Positions 51,711 through 63,380 of a stretch of 64,000 nucleotides of DNA are shown piece by piece. Both the position numbers and the translations under genes were made by a program. This stretch comes from Hyalella azteca. Lineage: Eukaryota > Arthropoda > Malacostraca > Amphipoda > Hyalellidae. The first letter of the stretch is position 1. Every line of letters starts with the position of its first letter. The stretch spans positions 620,001 through 684,000 of the forward strand of contig NW_025943988.1 of NCBI RefSeq assembly GCF_000764305.2, read 5' to 3'. The notes under the pieces were generated by a model. The model saw only the letters and a list, made by a program, of their open reading frames with translations, did not search any database and was not told the DNA's origin.

Positions 51711-51868
51711 GGCAGGTAGCCAAACTGATCCTAAATAGGGAAAATTATTCTTAAATTTAAATTTTCCCATATTCTAGCGGCAGATACAACCAAATGCGAA
51801 CAAAATTTAAAAAGGCAGGTAGCCAAACTCTAACTGATCTTAAATAGGGAGAACTTATCTTACATTTT
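51711..51868 (+). repeat. Diverged direct duplication, period about 103 bp
   Basis: GGCAGGTAGCCAAACT, then CTGATCYTAAATAGGGA and a TTATTCTTAAATTT-like tail, occurs at 51711-51758 and again at 51814-51868. The second copy has a 5-bp insertion after CCAAACT. Confidence 0.8.
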
Positions 51869-54675
51869 GACGATGAGGAGATCCTCATTGAATATTAGAG
51901 TATAAGTAATAAATTTGTTTCTAAATGGTTAATTGGTTACAGGAGATGAATAACTGAAGACCCAAGGACGTTGATACAATTGCACCCTAAATACGAGTAG
52001 AGTGAGGCTATCTCCAGCGAGTCCTCTCGCAGCCATGCTTGCTATTGTTCGGCTGAGTCCTGAGTCAGCGATCGATCAAGATTTAGCCGGGCACTTTAGG
52101 GCTTAATTTATGATCGTTATGTATCAAAGCGATGGCCTGACATCACTGCAATTCACGCGTATATAGGCATCATTGTTCAACCTCTTCCCAATTGCACAAG
52201 ATGTACCCTTACATGCGTCAAATAAAATCTCGCTCAAATTCTCTAAATTGTTTCACTCAACAAGGATATTATCTGTCAACCTCAGACACCAGACTGCATG
52301 TGTTTCTATCTCAAACTTATATCTTTTTATAAATGTAATCATTCAAATGTAAGGCTTACGATGAGAGAAAGTTGTTGCCTTCTTCTTGGAAATTGCAATT
52401 AAATATGTACATAAATTGTCCAAGCATTTAACTGAAATTTATTAACTTTCGTAAAACAATTGGTAAATTTAGAAATTGAAGTGAGATTCTTCTCGCAACA
52501 TATAGTAGGAGAATTTCTCCTTCTAAAATGGCGAAAAATGTAAATCTAATAATAGCTATTTACTAAACTATGCAATGCTTTTGTGCCATCACTTCATTGT
52601 TTCCGACGCGGTGTTCTCTGAATGCCTTCCATTTAATTTGAGCTCTTTTATATAAATACATTTGCATTCAAGGCGATTAGAATCAATGCCTCGCTCATTA
52701 ACTTTATAAAGATCTCGTTAATGAGATTTGCTTTGGAATTGTTATAGAACAAGCTCATTGATTTTTAATAAATATACAATATGAATATTTATTCAGCATA
52801 TGAACTTCGTCACAATTCAAACCTCGCTCAGAATAATTAAGAATAATTTTGTATCCCTGTAAAGTGAATAGCTTAATATATTTTTTTCTTGTTGTTGTTG
52901 TTGTTTTCGTTTTTGTTTTCTTATTCGCTAATTAGCGCGATTGGTGTTAAGTGCTTTTGTAGTTCATAATGCTACATTTTCATGTAAAATGATAAAAAAT
53001 GTCAATCTTAAATTATTATGGGTAACTTATACCGAGAACTTGCTATTAATTTTCGGTAGCATTTGATAAAGTTCCGGCTTGAAGTTGCTGCGAGTGATTA
53101 AACTTTGCATTAACAAGTCAAATTTCAATCAAAACGTCGACCACATCATCTCCTTCCACACCCCAATTACCCTGCACCGAAACTCCACTTCAGTGAAATT
53201 GGCTCCAGTGAAAAAAGTGGCTGATGCACCACACACAATATATGAATATTCCTTAAAACCCTCTTGGTCTTGAGACTCAGGATGAACGTTATCATTTCAA
53301 CTTGGTGTTCATGTGAACGATGTGAGTGATTCAGGCTGCAGACAAAGACATGGTGCTTGCGTATGGTAATTTCTCTTGCTAGGAATCAGCCTCGTCGGAG
53401 CACTTACTATATGAGAACAGGTTATATCACAGTGATGAACAGTGACATGTCAGTAATTCATATGCTACGTAAATAGATAAATTGTCTAGTTTATTTTTTG
53501 CATTTAATTGTTGTTCAATCCCACTATAAAAGAACTTGTACTCGGTAAACATAACATCGGTTTTAGTTCCCGAAATTTATTCAGATTTTTTTACATGATA
53601 CTCAATTTTATACGATGAAATTAACGTATGTTTTACTGCATGATAATGAAATTATGAACTTTAAATATTATTGTTTAGCGCACTAGTCAAGGTAGCACCA
53701 TTTCAAACTCCCTGGCGATTTCGGCAACTCAAAACGTTGATCCAGAACATTCGTTTAACTCCGAGGTTTGAGACTACAATGAAGAAGTAATTTAAATGTG
53801 TTTCTTACTTATTTAACACTTCTTTCATTCGTTTTTTTCAAGAGTATTTCCCAATGCTGACATTGGAACGCAATAATTTATTATAAGTCTGTACTTCTAG
53901 AAACAAAACAAGAGTTTGACTTACCGTTCAATGAGATTCAAATTTAAATTTAATTTAAAAAGTAGAATAAAAGAGTCATTGTCTACTCTAGCTCTAAACC
54001 CTGTAATTTACAATGACAATTGCAATACCAGTGTATTAGTCAAAGAATCAAGTGGTTAGATAAATCAGGATTAAAATCAGGACGTTAAAAATTTTACAAT
54101 CAAGAAATTGCCCGGAACTGCCACACTGTCGTGCAGGTTTGCTACATCAACACCTCAGGCAGTGACTGACTTTCATTGGGCAATTACCATCGCTCTTGGC
54201 GCAATTCCTGGCGTTAAGTAGCAATTTTTAACCTGTCCTCTTAATTACTGTCATAAAAAACGCTAATGGTCCCAACTAGAACACGGCCTTTAGTGGGAAA
54301 TGAAAGTCTTTCTCGTGATTAATTGCCAGGCTCTAATTACCATTTAGTGGCCCAGCAAATCATCTCCTTGTTGATGATTTTATTTATTGTCACCAAAACA
54401 AGGGTATCCATTGAATTTAGTTGGAATTAGCAGCTTTCTAGATTTGTTAGTTATATAATGATAATATATGCGCACTGTGTATACCCTAACTTTAACGTAT
54501 GCAACAAAACAATATTTTTATTTGCATTTTGAAACAGTCTAATTTTATTCGATAATCATTCATGGGAGAGGGTTAGCGCCTAGAAATATCCGAATGAAAA
54601 TTTTGTACGATAATCGAAGAATTATATTATGCTTTGAGTAGTCTTCAGTTATTCAAATTCGTTATAGACTACGAA
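51869..54675. other. Non-coding stretch
   Basis: No supported gene. A GTT run lies near 52890-52910. A 64-codon frame at 53079-53273 is of chance length. Confidence 0.5.
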
Positions 54676-55067
54676 TTTATTGGGAAAAAATGCCGGTCGT
54701 TACAATATTTCTTAATATATTAACAGGCTTTGTGATGTGGCAAAGCAAATAGTTGAAGTGTCAGACTAACTTTTTCATCGCTGTATCTATTTAACTTTAC
54801 TAGACTTCAATAAGCATTTCACAGCATTGTAGCTTCTTTGATTAGCTTCGGTTGGCGTTTTCTTTCGATTCCAATTTCCTCGAATTTCACTTAATCGCTC
54901 AACTTGCGCTCGAAACGCCGAATCTTCAGAAAACAACTTTGCTTCCACAAAGCCAACATCAAAATATCGGGGATGATATTCCTGTTGCTGCAATAAAACG
55001 AAAGTCGAAACTTCACAGCGGAGATATCGCTATCGAAGCATGGAGTAAATGACCAAGTTACCGCCAT
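54676..55067 (-). CDS. Candidate two-exon small gene, about 68 aa (unknown family)
   Basis: On the minus strand an ATG GCG at 55067-55062 is followed by a possible donor GTAACT (55061). A 74-bp intron ends in a good acceptor, CTTTCGTTTTATTGCAG (ending 54988), and the second exon runs from 54987 to TAG at 54789-54787. The join is in frame (MA then QQEYHPRYFDVGFVEAKL). The protein is hydrophilic, rich in Glu, Arg, Lys and Asn, and ends KCLLKSSKVK. AATAAA lies at 54681-54676, about 105 bp past the stop, a fitting poly(A) signal. The donor is weaker than consensus, and the plus strand is open over much of the same DNA, so chance cannot be excluded. I recognise no family. The first exon could instead lie further upstream. 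Confidence 0.3.
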
Positions 55068-56048
55068 TTGTATTCAGCACGTGAATAGCTGCCTGCTCCC
55101 AAACGGCTCTGCAGTGTTTGTCGTTGTTAGTGTAAAGCGACGTCAGCCGCGCCAAGGAAATGTTGACGACCAATATCAGTGTTACTTGCCAAGCTACAAA
55201 TGCTCTTCGTCAATGGCCCTTCACCCACACGGCGGAGCAGAAATCAGGAATAACTGAGAATATGCTTGCGGCTTTTTGGATGAACGTGAAATGGTTTTTC
55301 GTTAGATGATACTTGAACATCGAATAATTTAAATCTAATATCATTATCAATATTGTCTCTTGCTTTAATTTCTTGATAAAAATGTGTAAGCATCTGCCAA
55401 TGTTTTACCATACTTTAACGTATCGAAGCAATAGTCCATTTGGATAATTAAATAAAAAATGTATTTCTAAATTTTAATTTCAATTAGGTATCAATCTTGC
55501 ACATCCCAGCATAGCAAGTGCTTTTCTAATGAAATTGTACTTAAAATATACTGCTTTTTATGTTTTAATAGCAAATCATTAGGTCATTCAAATCTAGAAA
55601 TTAGCAAAGTTTATCATTTTTCAGAGATAAGTGGACACATCTCAAGTACGTTCAAAGATCAAACGCATTATAGCGCATTAAGTCACTTCATAACACTGAA
55701 AGCAGGAAAATTCTTCTTTTGTTATTGAAACTTGACACAAATGCTGAATTTCCTGTCGTTTTGAGTTTGCTGGTATAACTATTATGTATGAATAAAATAT
55801 TAATAGCGTCATTGTATCATTCCCAAATATTTTTCAACAATTTTTATTTGAATCTTTCTTTCTGCAGCTTGAAACTCTTGACATATTTTCAACATTTTTT
55901 CAATAAAATTAACAAATATATGCAATAAAGCTGTAATTCATGTATTTCAAATTATCATAAAAATCTATTTATACGTCTTACTATATCAATTTGAATATTT
56001 CGAAAAATTTCCAGGATAAGTTCATATAGCAGATGCATGGCTGAGTGA
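55068..56048. other. Non-coding stretch; template for a later local copy
   Basis: No gene supported. The segment 55323-55371 recurs at 57485-57533 with about three differences in 49 bp. Confidence 0.5.
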
Positions 56049-56345
56049 AAAAATATCTTCCGTCCTATATCCAAGTCATATTATTCCATTCCGGCAAGCA
56101 TCCGCATACATGCGAGATGCCTTCGGTCCATACAAGAGACGTCCGTCACTTGCTGCCTTGGCAATGCTGGAACCTACGTCCGGACTTCAGGTCTAATTGT
56201 GAGCATAGACCGTGAAATTGATACAGAGTTTGGAACAAGCGCAATCTACACCGAGCCTCGGAACAGCAGCCTCGTCCTTCGAGACAATAAGTGCAGAATA
56301 ACACGACTGAACCCAGCACACCAACGATGGTCGATTTTAGGCTAA
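56049..56345 (+). CDS. 98-codon start-less open frame in a GC-raised patch (unknown)
   Basis: The frame is open from just after a TGA (56046-56048) to TAA at 56343-56345, with no ATG and the first GTG about two-thirds of the way along. It is thus easy to miss when frames are called from starts. The second half is the more protein-like, for example VSIDREIDTEFGTSAIYTEP. The patch is clearly less AT-rich than its flanks, which raises frame length by chance but also fits an exon. An acceptor could be sought in the pyrimidine-rich CTTCCGTCCTATATCCAAG just inside it. No family recognised. It might be an internal exon or an old transposon fragment. Confidence 0.25.
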   Translation, partial: KNIFRPISKSYYSIPASIRIHARCLRSIQETSVTCCLGNAGTYVRTSGLIVSIDREIDTEFGTSAIYTEPRNSSLVLRDNKCRITRLNPAHQRWSILG

Positions 56346-57407
56346 TTCTCTGCCATTAGGAGCTCGATGGAAGCCATAGCTAAGAGTAGGGAATTCTAGA
56401 GGAAAGCTCGCGGTTATTAGGCGACATGTGCAGCGGGAGTCGTTGAATTTCAAATGATGTAATATGATCGTGGGAACACTTGACGGGTAGTGCTTAATTT
56501 AAACTGAATACGTTTATAGAAGTAACTACGGGTATTGAGAGGTTCGATGAAAGTCATCACTGAACATATTCGTAATTAAAATGAAAGGATTAAAGAAAAT
56601 ATTAACCCTTAACAAGATAAGTCGTATTGTATGGGGCCAAAGTTTTTTTATGGTCTTGAATTTTCGTGTCTTGAGGCCCAGCGTTGCTCGCAAAATTGTC
56701 CAACAAAATCAACTGAACTAAATACTTACATCAGTGATTGAATGTTAGGCAGCCTAATTGTCAAGTAACAGAAAAATATTAGCAGCTAATTTATTACGGT
56801 ATGTACGCTAGAAAAACATTTCTTAATGTATTTTCATTTTATTATTACTGTATCCAATTCCTTTATTACTCTACATACCAGTAATAAGGAATTTCTAGCT
56901 AGACCGTCTGAGTGACATAGTCGTCCGATCTTTCCTCGCGAGATTCGTGACAGTGCGAGGTGAAGTTGCACTGTCATGTATCGGCGAGGCAGCGGTGTCT
57001 TGCCAGCAGATCTGTTTAGTTCTTACTCTGGCTGTTACATTCGCAGCTGGTAACTACTGTTTATTTTTTTATCTATTTTTAATGTCTATCGTAGTGGCCT
57101 CTGCCCGATTGCGCCAGAGGACTCGTGTACTTATTTTCCAGAGGACTCGAGTACTTATTTATCTCCATTGTAACTGTATAACGTGTGTGCTTTATTGTGC
57201 CCAGGTTCTGGAATAGAGTGCTTTGAACCACCAAGGGCTTGACTGGAAAACTGTATTTTTATTACCAATTATTAGTGTTTTAAAAATCATTAATTGTTGA
57301 AATAATTATCAATTAGGAGAATAGTGCTTTTTATTACTAATTATTTCATGAGACTTTTTATGAAGGTTGTGGCAACGATCAGTTTCATGTATCCCTTTTT
57401 CGAGCGA
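56346..57407. other. Non-coding stretch with short local duplications
   Basis: A 53-bp segment at 56767-56819 recurs exactly at 57417-57469. CAGAGGACTCG followed by GTACTTATTT is duplicated side by side near 57114 and 57138. An 89-codon GTG frame covers 56947-57216, partly made by this duplication, and has one hydrophobic stretch. I do not call it a gene. Confidence 0.4.
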
Positions 57408-57561
57408 GAATTCTAGAACAGAAAAATATTAGCAGCTAATTTATTACGGTATGTACGCTAGAAAAACATAGTTAATTTAAATTTAATAATTTAAATTTAA
57501 TATCATTATCAATAGTGTCTCTTGCATTAATTTATGAAGGAATTCTAGAACAATTGTGGCA
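57408..57561 (+). repeat. Patchwork insertion built from local copies
   Basis: Two copies of GAATTCTAGAACA (57408-57420 and 57540-57552) bracket about 120 bp. That insert consists of an exact 53-bp copy of 56767-56819 (at 57417-57469) followed by a 49-bp near-copy of 55323-55371 (at 57485-57533). TTATGAAGG and TTGTGGCA from just upstream (57358-57374) also reappear around the right end. This is the pattern expected of templated insertion during double-strand break repair. Confidence 0.75.
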
Positions 57562-57644
57562 GAGGGTGGTGGTGGTGGTGGAATGTAAGGAGCAGCTGTA
57601 GACATTTTACTATAACAGGGGCGGAGGCCTATTTCCAGTTATTT

Positions 57645-57740
57645 ATAGTTTGGGTCTATGCCCTAGCTAGCCTCTAGTTTGGGTCTATGCTCTAGCTAGC
57701 CTCTAGTTTGGGTCTATGCTCTAGCTAGCCTCTAGTTTCT
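57645..57740 (+). repeat. 29-bp tandem repeat, about 3.3 copies
   Basis: TCTAGTTTGGGTCTATGC followed by TCTAGCTAGCC, spaced exactly 29 bp. A short GGT run precedes it at about 57568. Confidence 0.92.
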
Positions 57741-58231
57741 AGCTCTTAAGTGTAGACATAAACATTATAGAAGAATAGTAATTTAATTCTTAGTCTGGGG
57801 AGTGAAGAAGAAAAATTCGGAAGTAAAGTTTAATAAAAACTACAATAAATTTGTTTATGTTTCAAGATCTTTACAGAAAAAATATGTGATTTATTGGCAG
57901 TGTCATAACGAAGAGCCTAAATCTCATTAAATTATTAATTTTAGTTTCATGCATGTTCTTTTCATTTACCATAAGTATTATGTATGCATATTTTCCTTCT
58001 TCATGGTTATTGCGTGGATGTTATAGAACTGTTGCCGACAAGATCATAAAAATTTTTATATTAAAGCAAATTTGACGAATTTTTAAATTAATAATTTAAA
58101 ATAAATTTAAGAATTGATAGATTGAAAATAGCGCATAATTCAAATTCAATATCACATGTTTTTATTATTATTATTATACAGAAGCATGTGCAATTGAACA
58201 AAACTACAGATTTTTCCCAAAGTTCCTAGAC

Positions 58232-58366
58232 ATGGAGAGCGAACAAATTCAAGGGTGGCAATCTGTGCCCGTAGATTTATCACAAAAAGTTCATGATTTT
58301 TCTGCCGAGTACAGAAAAGAACTGGTAGTAGAACACGAGCTTTGGGAGGTTACAAGTCCTCTGTAG
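58232..58366 (+). pseudogene. 44-codon frame resembling the start of a MADF domain
   Basis: ATG at 58232 has a good translation-start context (GACATGG), and the frame stops at TAG 58364-58366. The translation ends YRKELVVEHELWEVTSPL. MADF domains, DNA-binding Myb/SANT-like domains common in insect adaptor and transcription-factor families, begin with a helix of the type ELVxEHxxLWxVxSPxY. The match covers the spacing of EH, LW and SP, though one residue between H and LW is missing. The frame breaks exactly where the domain's Tyr and basic run should follow, so this is a fragment: a decayed copy, or the first exon of a gene whose continuation I cannot see. Chance resemblance remains possible. 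Confidence 0.28.
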
Positions 58367-58941
58367 TCATAAATATTAGAAAAGGATAAACCTTGCTCCG
58401 GGGACAAGCGCGAGATTAGTTTATTTTGCCCCGCTGAATTATTTCTCTTCACAGATTCCCCTACAAACTAAACTACATTGCACGTTTTGCTTTATTTTTC
58501 TTTCAAATAATATGTTCACGGTAGTTTCTTGTAACCTTAAAATCTGTTTAAAAAACATGCTTTGGAGAAATTTTATTTTGTTGTGTATTCAGGCTCATTT
58601 TGACATGTAAAACGTTGCTAAATTCCGCCAATTTCTGCTAAATTTTATTTTCAACCAGCCAAATTAGTTTTCTTTAGAGTTAGATGAAGTTTCTGAACGA
58701 ATATCCGAATTAATGATCAAGTAAACTTTCTTCATACAACCCGTCACCCCAAAAATTTCGAATTATTTCGAGTATTAATGTATTTATTCGAATTATTTCG
58801 AATTAATCAAGGTATTAATATGACATGTCACAACACTTATTACTCAAAACCATTGATAATCATGAATTTTAAAGTTAGCTCATTCCTACCACGCTGTCAA
58901 CTTGTATTGCTGGACTATCGATAAAACTCGTCATCGTTGCA

Positions 58942-59390
58942 GCGGTCTTAGCCCATTATTACGGCGTTTCAGCCCATTTGTGAGACGTTTCATTCCATTT
59001 TGAGGCGTTGCGAACCATGTTTAAGGCATTTTAGGCAATTTTTAAAGCGTTCCAGCCCATTTTTACGGCGTTCCAGTCCATTTGAGAGACGTTTCATTCT
59101 ATTTTTGAGGCGTTGCGAACCATGTTTAAGGCGTTTTAGGTAATTTTTAAAGCGTTCCAGCCCATTATTACGGCGTTTCAGTCCATTTGTGAGACGTTTC
59201 ATTTCATTTTTGAGGCGTTGCAAACCATGTTTAAGGCGTTTTAGGTAATTTTTAAAGCGTTCCAGCCCATTATTACGGCGTTTCAGTCCATTTGTGAGAC
59301 ATTTCATTCTATGTTTGAGGCGTTTCAGGCAATTTTATGGCGTTTACGTCCCTGTATTTAAGCGGTCTCAGTTCATTTTTAGGCGTTTTC
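58942..59390 (-). repeat. 105-bp higher-order repeat of 21-bp units, heptad-coding on the minus strand
   Basis: GCGTTCCAG starts at 59047, 59152 and 59257, exactly 105 bp apart, and each 105-bp block holds five diverged 21-bp units (GGCGTTTCAGTCCATTT type). The flanks repeat AGCGGTCT at 58941 and 59361. On the minus strand an ATG-to-TGA frame of 105 codons (59307-58990) reads as heptads such as RLKNGLE and RFKNYLK, with hydrophobic residues spaced 4-3, the pattern of a short basic coiled coil. It may be a real small protein or a frame kept open by the 21-bp period. No flanking gene signals decide this. Confidence 0.85.
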
Positions 59391-60961
59391 AACGAGTCGA
59401 CAAGCGTTGGCAGCAACGTCAACAGACCAGCAGAGTAGCTAACAACTAATCTGATTCGGATCCATCAGGGCAACGAACCACTAAAAGATAAATATTAAGA
59501 TTCGTGCTTGCCTTTCTTTGTTTACAAGTTAGAACACAATATTCAGACTTCACCTCTGTAGGTTTGTTGACATAAATTAGTAGATCTAGCTAGAAATACA
59601 AATTTAATAGTTTATTTTAAAATAATCAACTATAAGGAACTGAATTGCAAATTTATTAATGTGACATCATTCATTCCCAGTCACAGTGATTTTTTTCTAA
59701 AATATAACTGAGATCTGAACAAACTCATAGCGAACAATGATAATTTTTTCCTTGGTTCATAATTATTTCGCGTATCAGAAGCTAAAAGGTAATTTTTATA
59801 AAATGAAAATAGTTCTTCGAATTTTATATTGTTTTATGCTCAGATGCTGAATTTATCTGAAATTCTGTTTTTCTTGACTAAATATACAGAATAATTATTT
59901 GGAATAGATCACTAATTGTACGAAAATTGAGAAAGATTCTGAATTAATGCAAATCAAATGTTAAATATAGTGAAATAATATAAGAATTAGAAAAAAACAG
60001 CTTTCTACTCAACACATTCACAGGAATTGAGAAATTACTCACAAAATGATCAACTGTCGCAATCGAGTCCCGCGGATTTATTCTTCTTATTGATTACCTC
60101 CTAGTGGAACTTCAGACTCACAGCTCTGTGAGAGTGGATCGCTAGATATTAAATTACCATGGAAAAGCTTGAAGCTTCTGCTTCACTTTCACTTAATGAA
60201 CGACAGCTCAACTTGAGGCAGAGTAATCAGCTTAGGCAAAGGCATGACTTCATAGAGAGTCGGCGATAGCGCTAACTGCTCTGAACGATAGTTTGGACCT
60301 GTCACAAATTTCCTAATTGATGAGACCAGCCACAACGAGGGCCCTTGTCACAACTTTGACACACCGGGGCGCTGTCTGAAACTACGGTGAACTGCCAACT
60401 GACACAGGAGGAAATTTACCAGTGAAGTACCTTGCATGCATTCACAGCCTTTACTGCATTATGAAAACTGCAATTCGCGCGAGTTGACATTTTTTTCACA
60501 TGCCGTCGGAAACGAATGCCGCTGTAATGGATGTCACTCGTGATTTTCAAATCTAATTATTCTATAGTGGTCGAACTTTATGTACAATGAGCGAATTATT
60601 GAATTTGTCACTTGAAGATTCAAATTGAAGACAGCTTCTATTATACACGAACGTTTTAATTTGTGCACTCAATTATGAGTGCATACTTTTGGTTTTTAGT
60701 TAAATTATACGAGTTTAGACGTATGCAACTTTGAAAGCAACCGTCATGCTGATATCCTAAATGAAATGGAGATAAATAATCGAATTAATTAAATAAAAAT
60801 CTAAGTAGGAGCATTGGATTTTCCAAGTTATATAGTGGGAACATTTCTGACTTATACTACGATTGAATTTATCAAAACATTACCAACAAATTTGTTTATC
60901 AAAACTTTACAAACAAATTTGTTTAGAAAAAACTTACATTATCTGAATCACAAAGCTGGCC
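59391..60961. other. Non-coding stretch with one small ATG frame
   Basis: An ATG in good context (ACCATGG, 60159) opens a 36-codon frame to TAG 60267-60269, rich in Gln, Leu, Arg and Ser, inside a less AT-rich patch (60050-60480). A small peptide gene cannot be excluded but nothing else supports it. Confidence 0.3.
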
Positions 60962-61124
60962 CTTTTTAGCGCATTTTCTCATTTATGAAAAAAAGCGCTA
61001 ATGTGCTCGCTATGCCCGTCCGTCCGTCTGTCCGTCTGTCTGTCTGTCCGTCCGTGACCTCTAGTTTTCGTCAACGAGAAAATGCGCGCTGTCACTCACT
61101 GCAGTGGGTACTGAGTTATATTTT
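60962..61124 (-). mobile_element. Short inverted-repeat element, copy B (inverted)
   Basis: This is the reverse-orientation relative of 35693-35857. AGCGCATTTTCTC at 60968-60980 and GAGAAAATGCGC at 61076-61087 bound a CCGT/CTGT tract (61016-61055). The shared flank CACTGCAGTG follows. It differs from copy A by scattered substitutions and microsatellite length. Confidence 0.8.
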
Positions 61125-63380
61125 TTCTTCGATATGAGAAAGTTTTGATTGTGTGTGCGTAATCCTGATATTCCTTAAAGATGCTTAATTATCAATAATT
61201 TTTTTGTAATTTTGGTACTATCAAAGTACATGAAAATCTTTTTTATTAATGCCATGATGCGCGCAACAAACCACAAATTGCAACACGACTGAACGAACCT
61301 TACAGACGCCATATTGTACAAGCCAGACGTGCGCTTAAGGAGGTAAAATTATATAAATGGACTCGGCTCGAAAATTCAGGACCATTCCAAATAATTTTAA
61401 GCAATATAGTGGGTTTTCTTATGAGCAAATGGAGACCTAGTTTTCGTTGAGCCAGCTGAGAAAGGCTGTTTTTTAGCTATTATCGGGCGCAGATGGTTCA
61501 CTCGAGGGGATCTTGGTAATTTGTCGGTGGGATGGCGCAAGGGAAGTTTTCTGCGGCTTGTGACCAGCATGGGAGGTTTCTTTAATATTTGTGACACAAA
61601 TATATTCTAGAGCAGATATTGCCTTGGCCTTGGCAGATATCCTTGGCCACAAGCACAGGGCAAGTCGAAGCATAAGAAAGAAAATGGGTTAGAATATTTA
61701 TTTAATATACTAGTTTTACTATTATATTAAGAAGACTCAGGTTTTATTTTATTATATGAAAAGACTCATTGTGAATATTTTTTATTACAACAGCGAATGC
61801 TTCTCAATACTAGCAATGAAAAGAAACATATCCTGTAAAGAAAAATAAAAGCGAAAATTATCAGCGCCCAATGCTCGGCAAATTAAAAAAATGACAAATA
61901 ATATCATAAAAAAATCAAGTAATAATAAAGTTAATGTGGTAATAAAAAGCATGCTACACAAGCGAGACTAAAGTCATTTCCTAACTATACCGTTCGCAAT
62001 AGGCTTACTGCAATTTATTTAACTGCAATACTTCGTCATCCTTGTTTTTCACAGCAGCTTCCGACAGATTGCTTTGTGACGCTAAAAGGGATGGACTGCA
62101 TTCATACAGTATTCAGTGAATAAAAATGCAATAGCAGAGTAGAAATTGAAATGAAGTATTTTTCATTGTATATATGTGTGACGTAGAACAATGTTCTTTA
62201 TAAATCTTATTTAAATTCTTACTCCAAACTTTAATGTTTACGGCAATAACCGAGTATTGAAATAATTAACACGAACCATCATATAGCGAGCGTTGTTTAC
62301 TTTGAAAACTCCTTAGAGGAGTTTCACCATTATGAAATGGCTCCTTTCTCATTATAAAGTTGACTTAGCTTTTGAGATTGGTATTTTATACGGCTTTAAT
62401 ATTGAATTGAACGGCGGCATTGCTAATAAAGTGAATTCAACCTAAAATAATTTTTATTCAACTAAGCATCACACGCCATCGCTAGGTCAGCTGAAACGTC
62501 CTTACCGCTCGAACGGCCAACTGCCAAACTTTCGAATTTCGATAAAACTTACATGGTCGAAATATGAAGTTCTTATCTCCAGTTGAAATTCAAACTCGTC
62601 AAACTGCACATTCGAAAGATAAATTTTTCATCTTCAGATGAAATTCTAACTCGCCAAAGCTAACACAATCAAAATTTTAAGTTCTCATCTCCAAATGAAG
62701 TTTTAACTTTATTAACTTCGACGCTTTAAATGTAAAGTTTTCTCTATATTTTGAATGGTCTCCAGTCCCAGTCATAAATTGTTTTTATTTTATAGTAAAA
62801 TATTCATGCCTTACAGCTACACATTATTAAAACCTACAGTTCAATTGCGAAGCATTTTTTTAAATTATAACCCAACAACTACCACCTTAGCTCTGAGAAG
62901 TTACTAATGAATACGAATTTAGGAATCTTTCTTATGAATTCATTTCGCTTCTTTACAAAAGCCTCGATGCTGCCAAAATAACCTTTTTGCAAATAAGGCT
63001 GCCATTTTAATTAATAAATGTTATATGTAGCAATTTATTTATTAATCGTTCCACGAAAAATCCCTGGTGTTTCAAAAGTATTTAAAAAGTTTTCACGCTC
63101 ATTACTGTACTATATGAATGTTTTTCATATCTTCTCTTATTTATTTTTATTATGCGTATAGTTTTATATTTCACTTTAGACGCGATAATTACTTTTTATG
63201 TGCACCTAATTAAAGTTCGTAATTATCATTTGTAATAAAATCAGTATACTATTCTTTCAAAAATAACCAAAGTAACATCATTATATCAATTTGAAGTTGA
63301 AACTAATTTTTTCCCCCAACCTAGTACATTCTGAATTTCAGAATAAATGTTATTTCATGTAATGTCACTAATGTGTTTGA
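61125..63380. other. Non-coding stretch with a decayed tandem repeat
   Basis: At about 62560-62745 three diverged units of roughly 56 bp share TTCTYATCTCCA- and GAAATTCWAACTCG-like blocks. Two overlapping 66-codon minus frames at 61397-61673 are unrecognised. No gene called. Confidence 0.45.
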
